Positions 1-6,406 are shown, counted from the stretch's first letter. The stretch is 9,037 nt of DNA from Streptococcus sp. UBA6071 (GCA_002436115.1 DIXV01000088.1:35430-44466); one strand, 5' to 3'. The notes: a model not told the origin generated them from the sequence alone. Numbers and translations: made by a program.

Positions 1-69
1 CAGGCACCCACGTTAAACGTTGACTTATCAGATTAGAGGTGCCATCTCCCGCAAATAAGTCTAAATAGA

Positions 70-102
70 AAAAAGCAACAGCCTAATGAACTGTTGCTTT
101 TT
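70..102. terminator. Bidirectional intrinsic terminator after murN
   Basis: A perfect 12-bp inverted repeat (AAAAAGCAACAG at 70-81 and CTGTTGCTTTTT at 91-102) encloses a 9-nt loop. The stem core is GCAACAG/CTGTTGC. A-runs on one side and T-runs on the other mean that both strands read as hairpin plus U-tract. On the minus strand it lies about 40 nt beyond the murN stop and should end the four-gene operon. Its symmetry suggests that a plus-strand gene left of the window may end here too. Confidence 0.9.
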
Positions 103-142
103 GCGAGTCTGGGCAGATTTTGTTCCTTGCCATGTTTTGATT

Positions 143-1375
143 TTACCTGCCTAAGATTTTTTTAAGGCCTTGGATCATTTTGTATTTAAGGGGCCTTGGA
201 TAATAGTGGAAGGTTCCCATTTTCCTTGTAATGGATCCGTTAAAATTTTGTTTGAAACGAAGAACCCCGTCTGTTCCATCAAACTCTCCAGTGATACCTA
301 ATAAGTTATAGTGATGAATTCCCCGACGAATGGCTTCTAAAATGGCATATTGTTGTAATAAGGCGGGTGCGTAAAACTTGTTAAACTCCTTATAGGAACC
401 GGAAAAGAGATACACAGCTTCTTGAGGGGTATAAATGAAAAGACTACCTGCTAAGATAACATCCTTTGTTCCATAGGTATCTATTAAGGTTTTTGCTTCG
501 TTTTTTCTGATGACAAATGTCTCAAGCTGTTCTTCAAGCTGGCGAAGTTGGTTTTTCTTTTTTGATGAATTTGAATGATGCCTTAAATAATCTTGAATTT
601 GGTTGATTTGTTCTGCTAGATTATCCATGCTACGATTTAGCTGGTCAAGATAATCTTGAAAGTTGAGACTGGCGACAGTGAATGCGGCCTTGTCTCCCCA
701 GCTATCATACAGGTCTTGGTAGTAGTCAAGGGGTTTGTCTGTGTATTCTCGACGCTCTGAAGTAGCAGAAGTAATGGCTTTGAAAGTAGGCAATTCCTCA
801 CGGGTTAAAACACGGATTTTTATTCCAAAGGTTTTGGACTTTTTGACCAAAGACCGTCCTTTTTGGGAAAAGGATTTGAGGAGTTGGGCTTCATCTAATC
901 CAGAGAGGTCTTTGACATAATGCCAGTCGGGTTCGCCATCAGGATACCCTGTTTGTAAGCCGTCATGCTGGTAGCCTAAGTCTAGAAAATCCATTAGCAG
1001 TTCTTTTTTGGCCTCACCTAAAGGCTGTCCATCGCTATTAAAATTTTGGTAGGTATCATAGGGTTTTATGACTAACTCTAGGGCGCCAGCTTTTTTAGCG
1101 TAGGCTTGAAGTGCGTGGTAAAACGGTTTAAGATACCTTGTGTCACGAGAAGCTGGCCCGGAATTAATCTCCATACGAAGTCCGCCTGCCATGGATTGAG
1201 TGAACAGTAGGGCAGTCACTTGAATCTGCTTGTCTTCTTCCCAACCAAGATAGGAGATTTTGTAGCCGCGTTTAGTTAGAAGATTAGCCATTTCGCGTGT
1301 CTGCATAAAAGAACGCGAGGAAAATCTGCTAGCATAGGTTTCGTAGTCACTAGGACTTAACTCTTTTAATGTCAT
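143..1375 (-). CDS. murN: MurN-like peptidoglycan cross-bridge aminoacyltransferase (FemABX family)
   Basis: This 410-aa FemABX protein should transfer the second amino acid (alanine in pneumococcal MurN) from aminoacyl-tRNA to lipid II already modified by MurM, at the cytoplasmic face of the membrane. The sequence closely follows pneumococcal MurN as I remember it: SSRSFMQ near the N-terminus (19-25), MAGGL with ELNSGP-like EINSGP (62-73), YPDGEPDW (144-151), KSFSQKGRSLVKKSKTFGIK (167-186), SERREYTDKPL (206-216), LFSGSYKEFNKFYAP (323-337) and DGVLRFKQNFNG (369-380). Two GNAT-like halves flank a charged helical-hairpin arm at about residues 240-300, the part of FemABX proteins thought to contact tRNA. 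The length is normal for the family. It is the last gene of the operon, 29 nt after murM, and has its own good ribosome binding site. The family is secure; the exact amino acid added cannot be read from the sequence. Confidence 0.93.
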   Translation of the reverse strand: MTLKELSPSDYETYASRFSSRSFMQTREMANLLTKRGYKISYLGWEEDKQIQVTALLFTQSMAGGLRMEINSGPASRDTRYLKPFYHALQAYAKKAGALELVIKPYDTYQNFNSDGQPLGEAKKELLMDFLDLGYQHDGLQTGYPDGEPDWHYVKDLSGLDEAQLLKSFSQKGRSLVKKSKTFGIKIRVLTREELPTFKAITSATSERREYTDKPLDYYQDLYDSWGDKAAFTVASLNFQDYLDQLNRSMDNLAEQINQIQDYLRHHSNSSKKKNQLRQLEEQLETFVIRKNEAKTLIDTYGTKDVILAGSLFIYTPQEAVYLFSGSYKEFNKFYAPALLQQYAILEAIRRGIHHYNLLGITGEFDGTDGVLRFKQNFNGSITRKMGTFHYYPRPLKYKMIQGLKKILGR

Positions 1376-1380
1376 GTCGT

Positions 1381-1389
1381 CTCCTTTCT
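1381..1389 (-). promoter_or_regulatory. Ribosome binding site of murN
   Basis: On the minus strand this reads AGAAAGGAG, 5 nt before the ATG at 1375-1373. It is the strongest Shine-Dalgarno site in the left operon. It fixes the murN start and suggests that murN can be translated independently of murM. Confidence 0.8.
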
Positions 1390-1404
1390 GAGGTGGGTGT
1401 TGGC

Positions 1405-2628
1405 TTACTTATGAGAGCTATTTTTCTTTTTTTGAAAGTCATAAGCAATTTGGGAAAGTTTATAGAGAAACGTATTGACAGGGAGATTAAATTCGCCGAT
1501 ATATTCTTCAAAGGTTGGGTTGAAGTTGGCTTTAAACTTGGTTAAGCCGTCATCTAAACTGCCTTCAACGCCCCCCATGTTTGCCCAGATGATTCCTTCT
1601 TGAAGGGCATCGTCAAAGACTTTAGGGTAAAGAGAATATTGGGGATAGAATTTTTTAAAGTCATCATTCATTCCTGCATAAAGCATCTCCATAACATTGC
1701 CGAAACGAACAGAGAGGATACCAGCGATGATGAGCTCCTCGTCGTAGGTGTCAACAAACTGTTCAAACTCTGTGATGTACTTTTGGACAGAAGCTTTCTG
1801 TTGGGTTAATTTAGTTAACCGTTTTTTTTGATGTTCCGCTGTGGCGCATAAATCTTTGTCAATTTGCTCAAGCTGAGCCTTGTATTCAGCGAGCCGTTGA
1901 GGGAGATTGACCTTAGCAAGATGTAGATAAGCATATTGACCGTAAATAGTCATCATTTTTTTAAAGTAGTCTTGGTTGCGAAGAGCAACTCCCTTTCTCC
2001 CTTCCGTCATTTCAACGATTTGAGCAAAATCTTGGACGTGGTCCAATTGACCACGCATGGTTACGACTCCACGATTGACGGCATCTTTCATGAGGCGCTT
2101 AGTATGCTTTGGAAATGTTTGGCTGAGGTTTTCAGTGGTGTAGACATTAGCCTGAAAGCGAGGCTGGATACTCTCAGCCATATCTGTCGTTCGACCTGTC
2201 CAGATAGCGCCTGCTTTCTGTAAGTTGTCTAAATAGGATAAGGTCTCGGAGTTTTCTTGGGCACTCCCTGCATCAGCCATCTTGTACTGTCTGAGGAGAA
2301 GGGCGGGGTCAAATTTAATGAAGAGTGCCCGTTTGGTCTTGCCGTATTTTTTTAAGGATTGAAGAACAAAGCTAAGGAGCTCCTTATTTGAATAATCCAT
2401 GATTGGCCCCCGAGGGATATAGAGCATGGTAAAGCCAAGGGGAAGGGGTTTGATAAGGATGCTGGCAGAGGCCACTAAACGGTCATCCTTGTAAAAGCCT
2501 ATGCGTTCATTATCCCAGTTAGATTTAATCTTAGCCCAATTGGAAGACTGGAGCAAATTGACCTGAGGTGATGCTTTAGTGAAATGATCGTGTTCGGCGG
2601 CAGAAATACCGATTTTATAAGTGTACAT
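1405..2628 (-). CDS. murM: MurM-like lipid II aminoacyltransferase (FemABX family)
   Basis: This 407-aa FemABX protein should add the first cross-bridge residue (Ala or Ser in pneumococcus) from aminoacyl-tRNA to the stem-peptide lysine of lipid II. Shared MurM features include the N-terminal MYxYxIGI, LQSSNWAKIKSNW (26-38), LPLGFTMLYIPRGPIMDY (62-79), WTGRTTDMAESIQPRFQA (143-160), EGRKGVALRNQDYFKKM (209-225) and NMGGVEGSLDDGLTKFKANFNPTFEEYIGEF near the C-terminus. A charged helical arm covers about residues 243-295. I chose the ATG at 2628, whose A is also the last base of the upstream TAA (TAATG). An ATG five codons upstream would overlap the HAD gene by 16 nt and lacks the conserved MYxYxIGI beginning. 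Only a weak GAG-rich site precedes it, so translation probably depends on coupling with the upstream gene. MurM activity is linked in pneumococcus to beta-lactam resistance and stress tolerance; here that is inference. Confidence 0.92.
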   Translation of the reverse strand: MYTYKIGISAAEHDHFTKASPQVNLLQSSNWAKIKSNWDNERIGFYKDDRLVASASILIKPLPLGFTMLYIPRGPIMDYSNKELLSFVLQSLKKYGKTKRALFIKFDPALLLRQYKMADAGSAQENSETLSYLDNLQKAGAIWTGRTTDMAESIQPRFQANVYTTENLSQTFPKHTKRLMKDAVNRGVVTMRGQLDHVQDFAQIVEMTEGRKGVALRNQDYFKKMMTIYGQYAYLHLAKVNLPQRLAEYKAQLEQIDKDLCATAEHQKKRLTKLTQQKASVQKYITEFEQFVDTYDEELIIAGILSVRFGNVMEMLYAGMNDDFKKFYPQYSLYPKVFDDALQEGIIWANMGGVEGSLDDGLTKFKANFNPTFEEYIGEFNLPVNTFLYKLSQIAYDFQKKKNSSHK

Positions 2629-3437
2629 TACTGGAATACCCACTCTCTAAGGGCGTGTGCAACGCCATCTTCATTATTCGATTTCGTGATATATTTTGCG
2701 ATTTTCTTTAGATTAGAATTGCCATTTTCCATGACAACGGGATTACCAGTCTTCTCTAGCATAGCACGATCGTTTTCTTCATCACCGATTGCCATAGTTT
2801 GGTCTTTATCAAGCCCAAGACGATTGGCCAGATGAAGAAGCGCCTCTCCCTTGCTGACCGATTTCTTCATAATTTCTAAATAGAAAGGGGAGGATTTGAA
2901 GACATTGTACTTGTCATAAAATGCAGCGGGTAGTTTAGCGATAGCAGCATCTAAAATATCGGGGTCATCAATATACATCATCTTGACAATGTTCTTGTTG
3001 ATCATCTCTTCAGGAGTACGGTAAAAGATTGGGAGATTAACGAGACTAGACTCGTGGACCGTGTACTTTCCGATATTTCGATTAGCGGTATAAATCCCTG
3101 TTTTGTTAATGGCATGCATATGTACCCCTAACTGACGGCTGAGGGCCTCCACCTCAATATAGTCGTCATAGGACATGGTTTCCGAGATAATCTCCTCCCC
3201 ACTATTGGTGTCTTGTACCAAACCTCCATTAAAGGTGATGACATAGTTACCTGCTTCATTGAGTTTCAGTTTCTCGATGAAGTCATAAACTCCTGCGATA
3301 GGGCGACCAGTAGCGAGAACAATTTTGACGTTTTTTGCCTTAGCTTCTTGGACAGCAGCAAAGACTTCAGGTGTAATTTCTCGTTTGTCGTTGAGTAAGG
3401 TGCCATCAATATCGACAGCGACAAGTTGAATGCTCAT
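2628..3437 (-). CDS. Cof-type HAD-IIB phosphatase (YidA-like sugar phosphatase)
   Basis: This 269-aa cytosolic, Mg-dependent phosphatase of the haloacid dehalogenase superfamily, Cof subfamily, has all four catalytic motifs. Motif I is DIDGTLL at 9-15 (nucleophile D9, acid/base D11). Motif II is the ATGR block with T43. Motif III is K196 in VSKGEAL. Motif IV is GDEEND at 218-223. The large insertion between motifs II and III is the type IIB (Cof) cap that selects the substrate. Relatives act on sugar phosphates, pyridoxal phosphate or FMN, and the sequence does not tell which applies here. The start lies 1 nt after the upstream HD gene's stop. Its GGAG (3447-3450) sits inside the last codons of that gene, which implies coupled translation. 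Its own stop overlaps the murM start. Confidence 0.92.
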   Translation of the reverse strand: MSIQLVAVDIDGTLLNDKREITPEVFAAVQEAKAKNVKIVLATGRPIAGVYDFIEKLKLNEAGNYVITFNGGLVQDTNSGEEIISETMSYDDYIEVEALSRQLGVHMHAINKTGIYTANRNIGKYTVHESSLVNLPIFYRTPEEMINKNIVKMMYIDDPDILDAAIAKLPAAFYDKYNVFKSSPFYLEIMKKSVSKGEALLHLANRLGLDKDQTMAIGDEENDRAMLEKTGNPVVMENGNSNLKKIAKYITKSNNEDGVAHALREWVFQ

Positions 3438-3438
3438 T

Positions 3439-4743
3439 TTAGTTTTCTCCGTAATAAAAGTGATTGTTTCGAATCATTTGTGAAAAATCGTTATAGGTTT
3501 CGGCAAAAAGTCCCGAAGGTGATAACATTTCTTTGGGGAAGTAGAAGCGCTGATCGCCGTGAATAGTTCCAGAGAGACTTTCTACTAGGGGGGACAGTTG
3601 AGAGAGCTCGATGACTTGCCCATCTTGTCGACGTAATTCAATCTGGGTTCGTGGATTTTCGGCCTCTGGATGGTAGATATCATAGGGCAAATCAAAGTTC
3701 CTATGGATAGCGGTATAATATTCTGGGTCAAAGCCAATTTGGGCAACAAGTTTCCGTAATTCGTCCAGAGAACCTTCATCAGCTTGATCGAAAGTTACCG
3801 ATTTAAAGACTTTACGGTTGATAAAACGACTGGCTAAGTCAGCTAAAGTCTTATCTGATGCCCCCATCCAAGACTGAAAGCAGGTATTCATAACCCCATC
3901 GTCAATCGCTAAATAATCCATCAAATCAGAGTCTTGTCTAAAAAAAGGAAGTAGAAGAGGAGATGTTTGTTGGAAAAATTCAGGTTCAGCGGGGTAGAGG
4001 ACTTTGGCTCTCTTGAGTAGATTTTGCAAAAGAACTTCCATGGCGCGTGTAGCAGGATGAAAGTAGACTTGCATATACATCTGATAACGGCTGACGATAT
4101 AATCTTCAACAGCATGCATCCCTTGAGCATCAAAAGCAATACCATCCTCTAAAGGTCTGATAACTCTGAGAATTCGAGTCAAATCAAACTCACCGTAACT
4201 AACCCCTGAGAAGTAAGAGTCACGTAAAAGGTAATCCATTCTATCCACATCAATTTGACTAGAAATGAGCTGCTCGATTTTCTTATTTGGGTGTGCGTGA
4301 CTGATAATAGAAGCAATTTGATCAGGGAAGTCAGCTGCTATTCGGCTTAATATTTGACAAATTTCTGTCTCGGGATTAGTAATAATCATCTGAGTCATGA
4401 GTTCATGATCAGTGTCAAACAATCGCTCAAAACTATGGGAATAAGCACCATGTCCGACATCATGCAAAAGAGCCGCCACTTTAGTCAAGAGGCTTTCTTC
4501 TTCAGACCACAAATCAGGGTATTTTTTTTCAAATTTTGCCGTGATTTGCCGAGCAATTTCATAGGCTCCCAAGCTATGTGAAAATCTACTATGTTCTCCA
4601 GCGTGGAAGGTAAATCCTGAGGTGCCCAATTGTTTGATGCGTCTCAGGCGTTGAAATTCTTTGCTGTTAATCAAATCATAGATAAGGGGATGGTCCACGT
4701 TGATATAATTATGAACGGGATCTCGAAATACTTTTTCAATCAT
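3439..4743 (-). CDS. HD-domain phosphohydrolase, EF1143-like (predicted dNTPase)
   Basis: The 434-aa protein closely resembles Enterococcus faecalis EF1143 and B. subtilis YwfO. EF1143 is a dNTP triphosphohydrolase related to SAMHD1 and dGTPases. The HD-fold metal ligands are visible: H56 in GEHSRFSHS, H94-D95 in LLHDVGHG, and D167 in QIDVDRMDYLLRD, where Y171 and D175 match nucleotide-contacting positions of SAMHD1. Further family blocks are FRDPVHNYI (6-14), RLRRIKQLGTSGFTFH (32-47), FDLTRILRVIRP (186-197), the AVEDYIVSRYQMYMQVYFHP region (211-230) and QRFYFPKEML (398-407). The reading frame is open back to 4944, but homologues begin at MIEKVFRDPVHNYI, so I place the start at 4743. No usable Shine-Dalgarno site exists: GGAAG ends 1 nt before the ATG, while a -10 box sits 6 nt upstream, suggesting a leaderless mRNA. 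It is the first gene of the operon with HAD, murM and murN. Substrate and physiological role are inferred from the family. Confidence 0.92.
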   Translation of the reverse strand: MIEKVFRDPVHNYINVDHPLIYDLINSKEFQRLRRIKQLGTSGFTFHAGEHSRFSHSLGAYEIARQITAKFEKKYPDLWSEEESLLTKVAALLHDVGHGAYSHSFERLFDTDHELMTQMIITNPETEICQILSRIAADFPDQIASIISHAHPNKKIEQLISSQIDVDRMDYLLRDSYFSGVSYGEFDLTRILRVIRPLEDGIAFDAQGMHAVEDYIVSRYQMYMQVYFHPATRAMEVLLQNLLKRAKVLYPAEPEFFQQTSPLLLPFFRQDSDLMDYLAIDDGVMNTCFQSWMGASDKTLADLASRFINRKVFKSVTFDQADEGSLDELRKLVAQIGFDPEYYTAIHRNFDLPYDIYHPEAENPRTQIELRRQDGQVIELSQLSPLVESLSGTIHGDQRFYFPKEMLSPSGLFAETYNDFSQMIRNNHFYYGEN

Positions 4744-4749
4744 TCTTCC

Positions 4750-4779
4750 ATTATAGCAAATTTCAAAAAAATTTGGTAA
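4750..4779 (-). promoter_or_regulatory. Promoter of the HD-HAD-murM-murN operon
   Basis: On the minus strand an extended -10, TGCTATAAT (TATAAT at 4755-4750), follows an 18-nt spacer from a weak -35, TTACCA (4779-4774). The -10 ends 6 nt before the ATG, so the predicted start of transcription is the A of the start codon. The -35 overlaps the -10 of the divergent plus-strand promoter, so the two promoters should compete. Confidence 0.72.
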
Positions 4780-4782
4780 AAT
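4753..4782 (+). promoter_or_regulatory. Promoter of the small membrane protein gene
   Basis: An extended -10, TGGTAAAAT (TAAAAT at 4777-4782), lies 6 nt before the ATG at 4789. The -35 is poor: ATAGCA (4753-4758, 18-nt spacer) or TAGCAA (4754-4759, 17 nt). It mirrors the minus-strand promoter and overlaps it. Predicted transcription also starts at the A of the start codon. Confidence 0.62.
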
Positions 4783-4788
4783 GGAAGT

Positions 4789-4995
4789 ATGAAAATCTAT
4801 ATTCCACTTTATCAGTTTATTGTGCTGGCAATATCGACAGCAATTATGACCTACTTTTTTAACGTTGCCGCTATGGGAGGGCAGTACTTTCTGATGGCCT
4901 TTTTGGGTTTTTTCCTTTTGAGAAATGTGCATGCCAGTTATCAACTAAGTCGTTTTATCCGAATTTTAGAAGAACAGAATACTAAAAAAAAGTGA
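4789..4995 (+). CDS. Small two-helix membrane protein, DUF3272-like
   Basis: The 68-aa protein has two hydrophobic segments, about residues 5-25 (LYQFIVLAISTAIMTYFF core) and 30-46 (around QYFLMAFLGFFLL), and a charged C-terminal tail ending KNTKKK-like (EEQNTKKK), probably in the cytoplasm. There is no cleavable signal peptide. The size and layout fit the uncharacterised DUF3272 family of streptococci, recognised from memory only. It stands alone, divergent from the HD operon and convergent with birA. Its stop codon lies inside the stem of the following terminator. The only Shine-Dalgarno-like bases (GGAAG) end 1 nt before the ATG, too close for normal use. A mini-frame ATG-GAA-GTA-TGA at 4781 overlaps the start but is probably chance. 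Function is unknown. Confidence 0.8.
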   Translation: MKIYIPLYQFIVLAISTAIMTYFFNVAAMGGQYFLMAFLGFFLLRNVHASYQLSRFIRILEEQNTKKK

Positions 4996-5029
4996 TGATT
5001 GGCTAGAGGGCAAATGGCATCACTTTTTT
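4986..5029. terminator. Bidirectional terminator between the small membrane protein gene and birA
   Basis: The arms AAAAAAGTGATG (4986-4997) and CATCACTTTTTT (5018-5029) pair perfectly over 12 bp around a 20-nt loop. A- and T-runs at the ends make it work on both strands. The left arm contains the last lysine codon and TGA stop of the small gene, and the structure lies about 50 nt beyond the birA stop. It should end both convergent transcripts. Confidence 0.88.
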
Positions 5030-5042
5030 GGTTAGAGAACAA

Positions 5043-5081
5043 AAGCTGAGATCTGCTTGTAAACTCAGATGATAGCAGCTT
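5043..5081 (-). terminator. Possible additional birA 3' hairpin
   Basis: Broken inverted repeats AAGCTG/CAGCTT (5043-5048, 5076-5081) and ATCTG/CAGAT (5051-5055, 5066-5070) could fold into a two-part stem starting within the birA stop codon. On the minus strand it is followed by TTTTGTT, a short U-tract. Internal mismatches make it weaker than the hairpin at 4986-5029. Confidence 0.35.
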
Positions 5082-6018
5082 ATTCCCAACCAGTTAGACT
5101 AATTTCACCACTGTTGAGCCATATCTGTTTACCGTCTTTAAGGTGAACAAGAAGCCGCCCTTGAGTATCAATTTCTAAAGCCTTTCCTTGATACCTTGTT
5201 CGCTCTTGTGTGAAAGAAACCTCTTTTCCTAGAACCAGTGAGTGGTTGCGATAGGTGCTTAAAAGGTCTTCTTTGGGTGTATTTAAAAAGACAGACCATA
5301 TTTCAGTAATAAGTTGGTTGCGTGTGATGGAAGGTTGTTCTGTAAAGAGGCTACCTGCTTTTTCTCTAAGGTAGTCAGGAAAATCCTCGATATGGAAGTT
5401 GATTGCCACACCAATAATCACATCTGTAACCAGACCGGTTTCAACAGAGGAGATAGCCTCGGTTAGAATACCGGCTATTTTTTTATTTTGCCAATAAATG
5501 TCATTAACCCACTTAATTTGCGCCGTTTTCCCTGTTAGATTGTGAATGGCTTTGATGATACTAGCTCCAACTAATAAGGTGTAGGGTGGGACTTGGTCAA
5601 AATGGGCGTGAGGGGCTAAATGCAAAGACATGTAGATGCCACCATGGGAGGGAGCGAAGAAATCACGGGCAAACCTTCCTTTTGCTGCCGATTGACTAGG
5701 CGCTAAATAGAGGGAATTTGCGGGGTGTCCTAATTCGATACCGTGTCTTGCATCTGTTTGAGTTGAAAGGCTTTTTTCATTGTAACTGACGAAAAAAGGC
5801 AGTTCATCAGCCAGCTGATAGGGTAAAAGGAGGTCGCCCTTCTCTATACGGTAGCCCAGGTTTTTAACCGAATGGATAACCAACCCGTGCGCCTCTAATT
5901 GTTTTATCGCTTTCCAAATGGAAGTCCGAGAAATCTGTAGGGTTTGTGCGAGTTTTTCTCCAGAAATGTAGGTGCTTTCTTGGGAAAGGATACGGTAGAC
6001 TTTTTCATAGGTTTTCAT
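5080..6018 (-). CDS. birA: Biotin-protein ligase / biotin operon repressor BirA
   Basis: This 312-aa protein joins biotin to its carrier proteins (in this type of organism, the AccB subunit of acetyl-CoA carboxylase) by way of biotinyl-5'-AMP. It has three parts. An N-terminal winged helix-turn-helix (about 5-60, recognition region ISRTSIWKAIKQLEAHGL) indicates the class that also represses biotin genes. The central catalytic domain has the ATP/biotin loop AAKGRFARDFFAP (111-123), HGGIYMSLHL (125-134), the KWVND motif with catalytic K169, KKIAGILTEA (179-188) and VIIGVAINFH (200-209). A small C-terminal SH3-like domain begins near 262 and ends in GEISLTGWE. The loop has Ala where E. coli BirA (GRGRRGR) has Gly at two positions, which may be lineage-specific. 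Length is normal. It is monocistronic and convergent with the small membrane protein gene. Its promoter -10 ends 6 nt before the ATG, so the mRNA may be leaderless. Confidence 0.95.
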   Translation of the reverse strand: MKTYEKVYRILSQESTYISGEKLAQTLQISRTSIWKAIKQLEAHGLVIHSVKNLGYRIEKGDLLLPYQLADELPFFVSYNEKSLSTQTDARHGIELGHPANSLYLAPSQSAAKGRFARDFFAPSHGGIYMSLHLAPHAHFDQVPPYTLLVGASIIKAIHNLTGKTAQIKWVNDIYWQNKKIAGILTEAISSVETGLVTDVIIGVAINFHIEDFPDYLREKAGSLFTEQPSITRNQLITEIWSVFLNTPKEDLLSTYRNHSLVLGKEVSFTQERTRYQGKALEIDTQGRLLVHLKDGKQIWLNSGEISLTGWE

Positions 6019-6024
6019 TCTTCT

Positions 6025-6050
6025 ATTATACCATATCAGAAACTATACCA
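6025..6050 (-). promoter_or_regulatory. birA promoter, predicted leaderless
   Basis: On the minus strand TGGTATAAT (TATAAT at 6030-6025) is followed by AGAAGA and the ATG at 6018. The -10 to ATG gap is exactly 6 nt, so the transcript should begin at the start codon. No good -35 is present; the best is TTGGTA (6051-6046) at a short 15-nt spacing. A second TGGTATA lies 17 nt upstream (6050-6044), giving a tandem repeat of the extended -10 sequence. Confidence 0.68.
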
Positions 6051-6358
6051 AAAAGCTAAAATGTAGAAGCGCTCAGTTATTGACCGTTTTTTTGGACTGT
6101 CTGTCCTTACAAGCACGCCAGTCTTTGAGCTGGTTGAGCATTTGCAGAACAGATGGTTTTTATCTCAGTATTTTTAATGACTTAGAGAAAAAACGAACCT
6201 TATAAAAATAGTTGTCAGAAGTATATATGCTCTAAACCACCACTAAAAGCACAAAAAAGTTTCTGTTTTTGTCTTTTTTAAAATAAAACTAAATAAGAGA
6301 AAAACAATCTGGCGGGAAAGTTGCATCCAGTAAAAGACGAAAAAAGAACAATAAAACC
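6051..6358. other. AT-rich intergenic region without a supported gene
   Basis: I see no gene here. Two overlapping plus-strand frames stay open over about 6060-6200 (stops near 6175 and 6203) but have no ATG or ribosome binding site, and I do not recognise either product. GGAC-TGTCT-GTCC at 6093-6105 is a small inverted repeat. At 6251-6279 an A-run/T-run palindrome (ACAAAAA/TTTTTGT and AAAAAAG/CTTTTTT) could form only a weak AT hairpin. The part right of 6160 is strongly AT-rich. It could hold regulatory sites for the surface-polymer operon, but nothing definite is visible. Confidence 0.6.
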
Positions 6359-6387
6359 TTGTTTAAGTTTGTTAAAAGGTGTACAAT
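6359..6387 (+). promoter_or_regulatory. Promoter of the surface-polymer operon
   Basis: A -35 TTGTTT (6359-6364) and a -10 TACAAT (6382-6387) are separated by 17 nt. Transcription should start near 6394, giving a leader of about 26 nt that includes the ribosome binding site. This conventional layout contrasts with the leaderless promoters to the left. Confidence 0.65.
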
Positions 6388-6406
6388 GGTAACAGAATGC
6401 ATAAAA

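Larger units (their letters stand above)
4741..4791. repeat. Imperfect palindrome joining two divergent start codons
   Basis: The 23-nt left arm (4741-4763), read on the minus strand, matches the right arm (4769-4791) at 20 of 23 positions, with a 5-nt spacer. Each arm runs from AAATTTG through a TAWAAT box and GGAAGW to an ATG start. The arms therefore contain the -10 regions and start codons of the HD gene (minus) and the small membrane protein gene (plus). The repeat may have arisen by inversion or duplication of a promoter-start cassette, or it may be a regulator binding site. Confidence 0.85.

Noticed and set aside
1..36. End of a plus-strand gene entering from the left (frames ending with stops at 21-23 or 34-36)
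   Set aside because: The bidirectional terminator at 70-102 makes this plausible, but 7-11 codons give no recognisable protein and the frame cannot be chosen.
3..43. Hairpin GGCACC/GGTGCC near the left edge
   Set aside because: The 6-bp arms are separated by 29 nt, with no T-run and no conserved RNA pattern that I recognise.
1936..2223. Plus-strand 95-codon frame opposite murM
   Set aside because: It is antisense to a well-supported gene, with no ribosome binding site and no recognisable product; other opposite-strand frames over murN, HAD and the HD gene were rejected for the same reason.
2629..2643. Earlier murM start giving MGIPV before MYTYKIG
   Set aside because: It lies inside the HAD gene, and the TAATG-coupled ATG at 2628 matches the usual MurM N-terminus.
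4744..4944. N-terminal extension of the HD protein by 67 residues up to an ATG at 4944
   Set aside because: It would run through the divergent small gene and the promoter palindrome, it has no homologous character, and EF1143-like proteins align from MIEKVFRDPVHNYI at 4743.
5042..5081. Transcription-factor operator at the birA 3' end
   Set aside because: The interrupted repeats are better explained as a weak 3' hairpin; no promoter is nearby.
6251..6279. Intrinsic terminator in the birA-ABC gap
   Set aside because: The palindrome is made almost only of A/T pairs with no G+C-rich stem, and no gene ends just before it.
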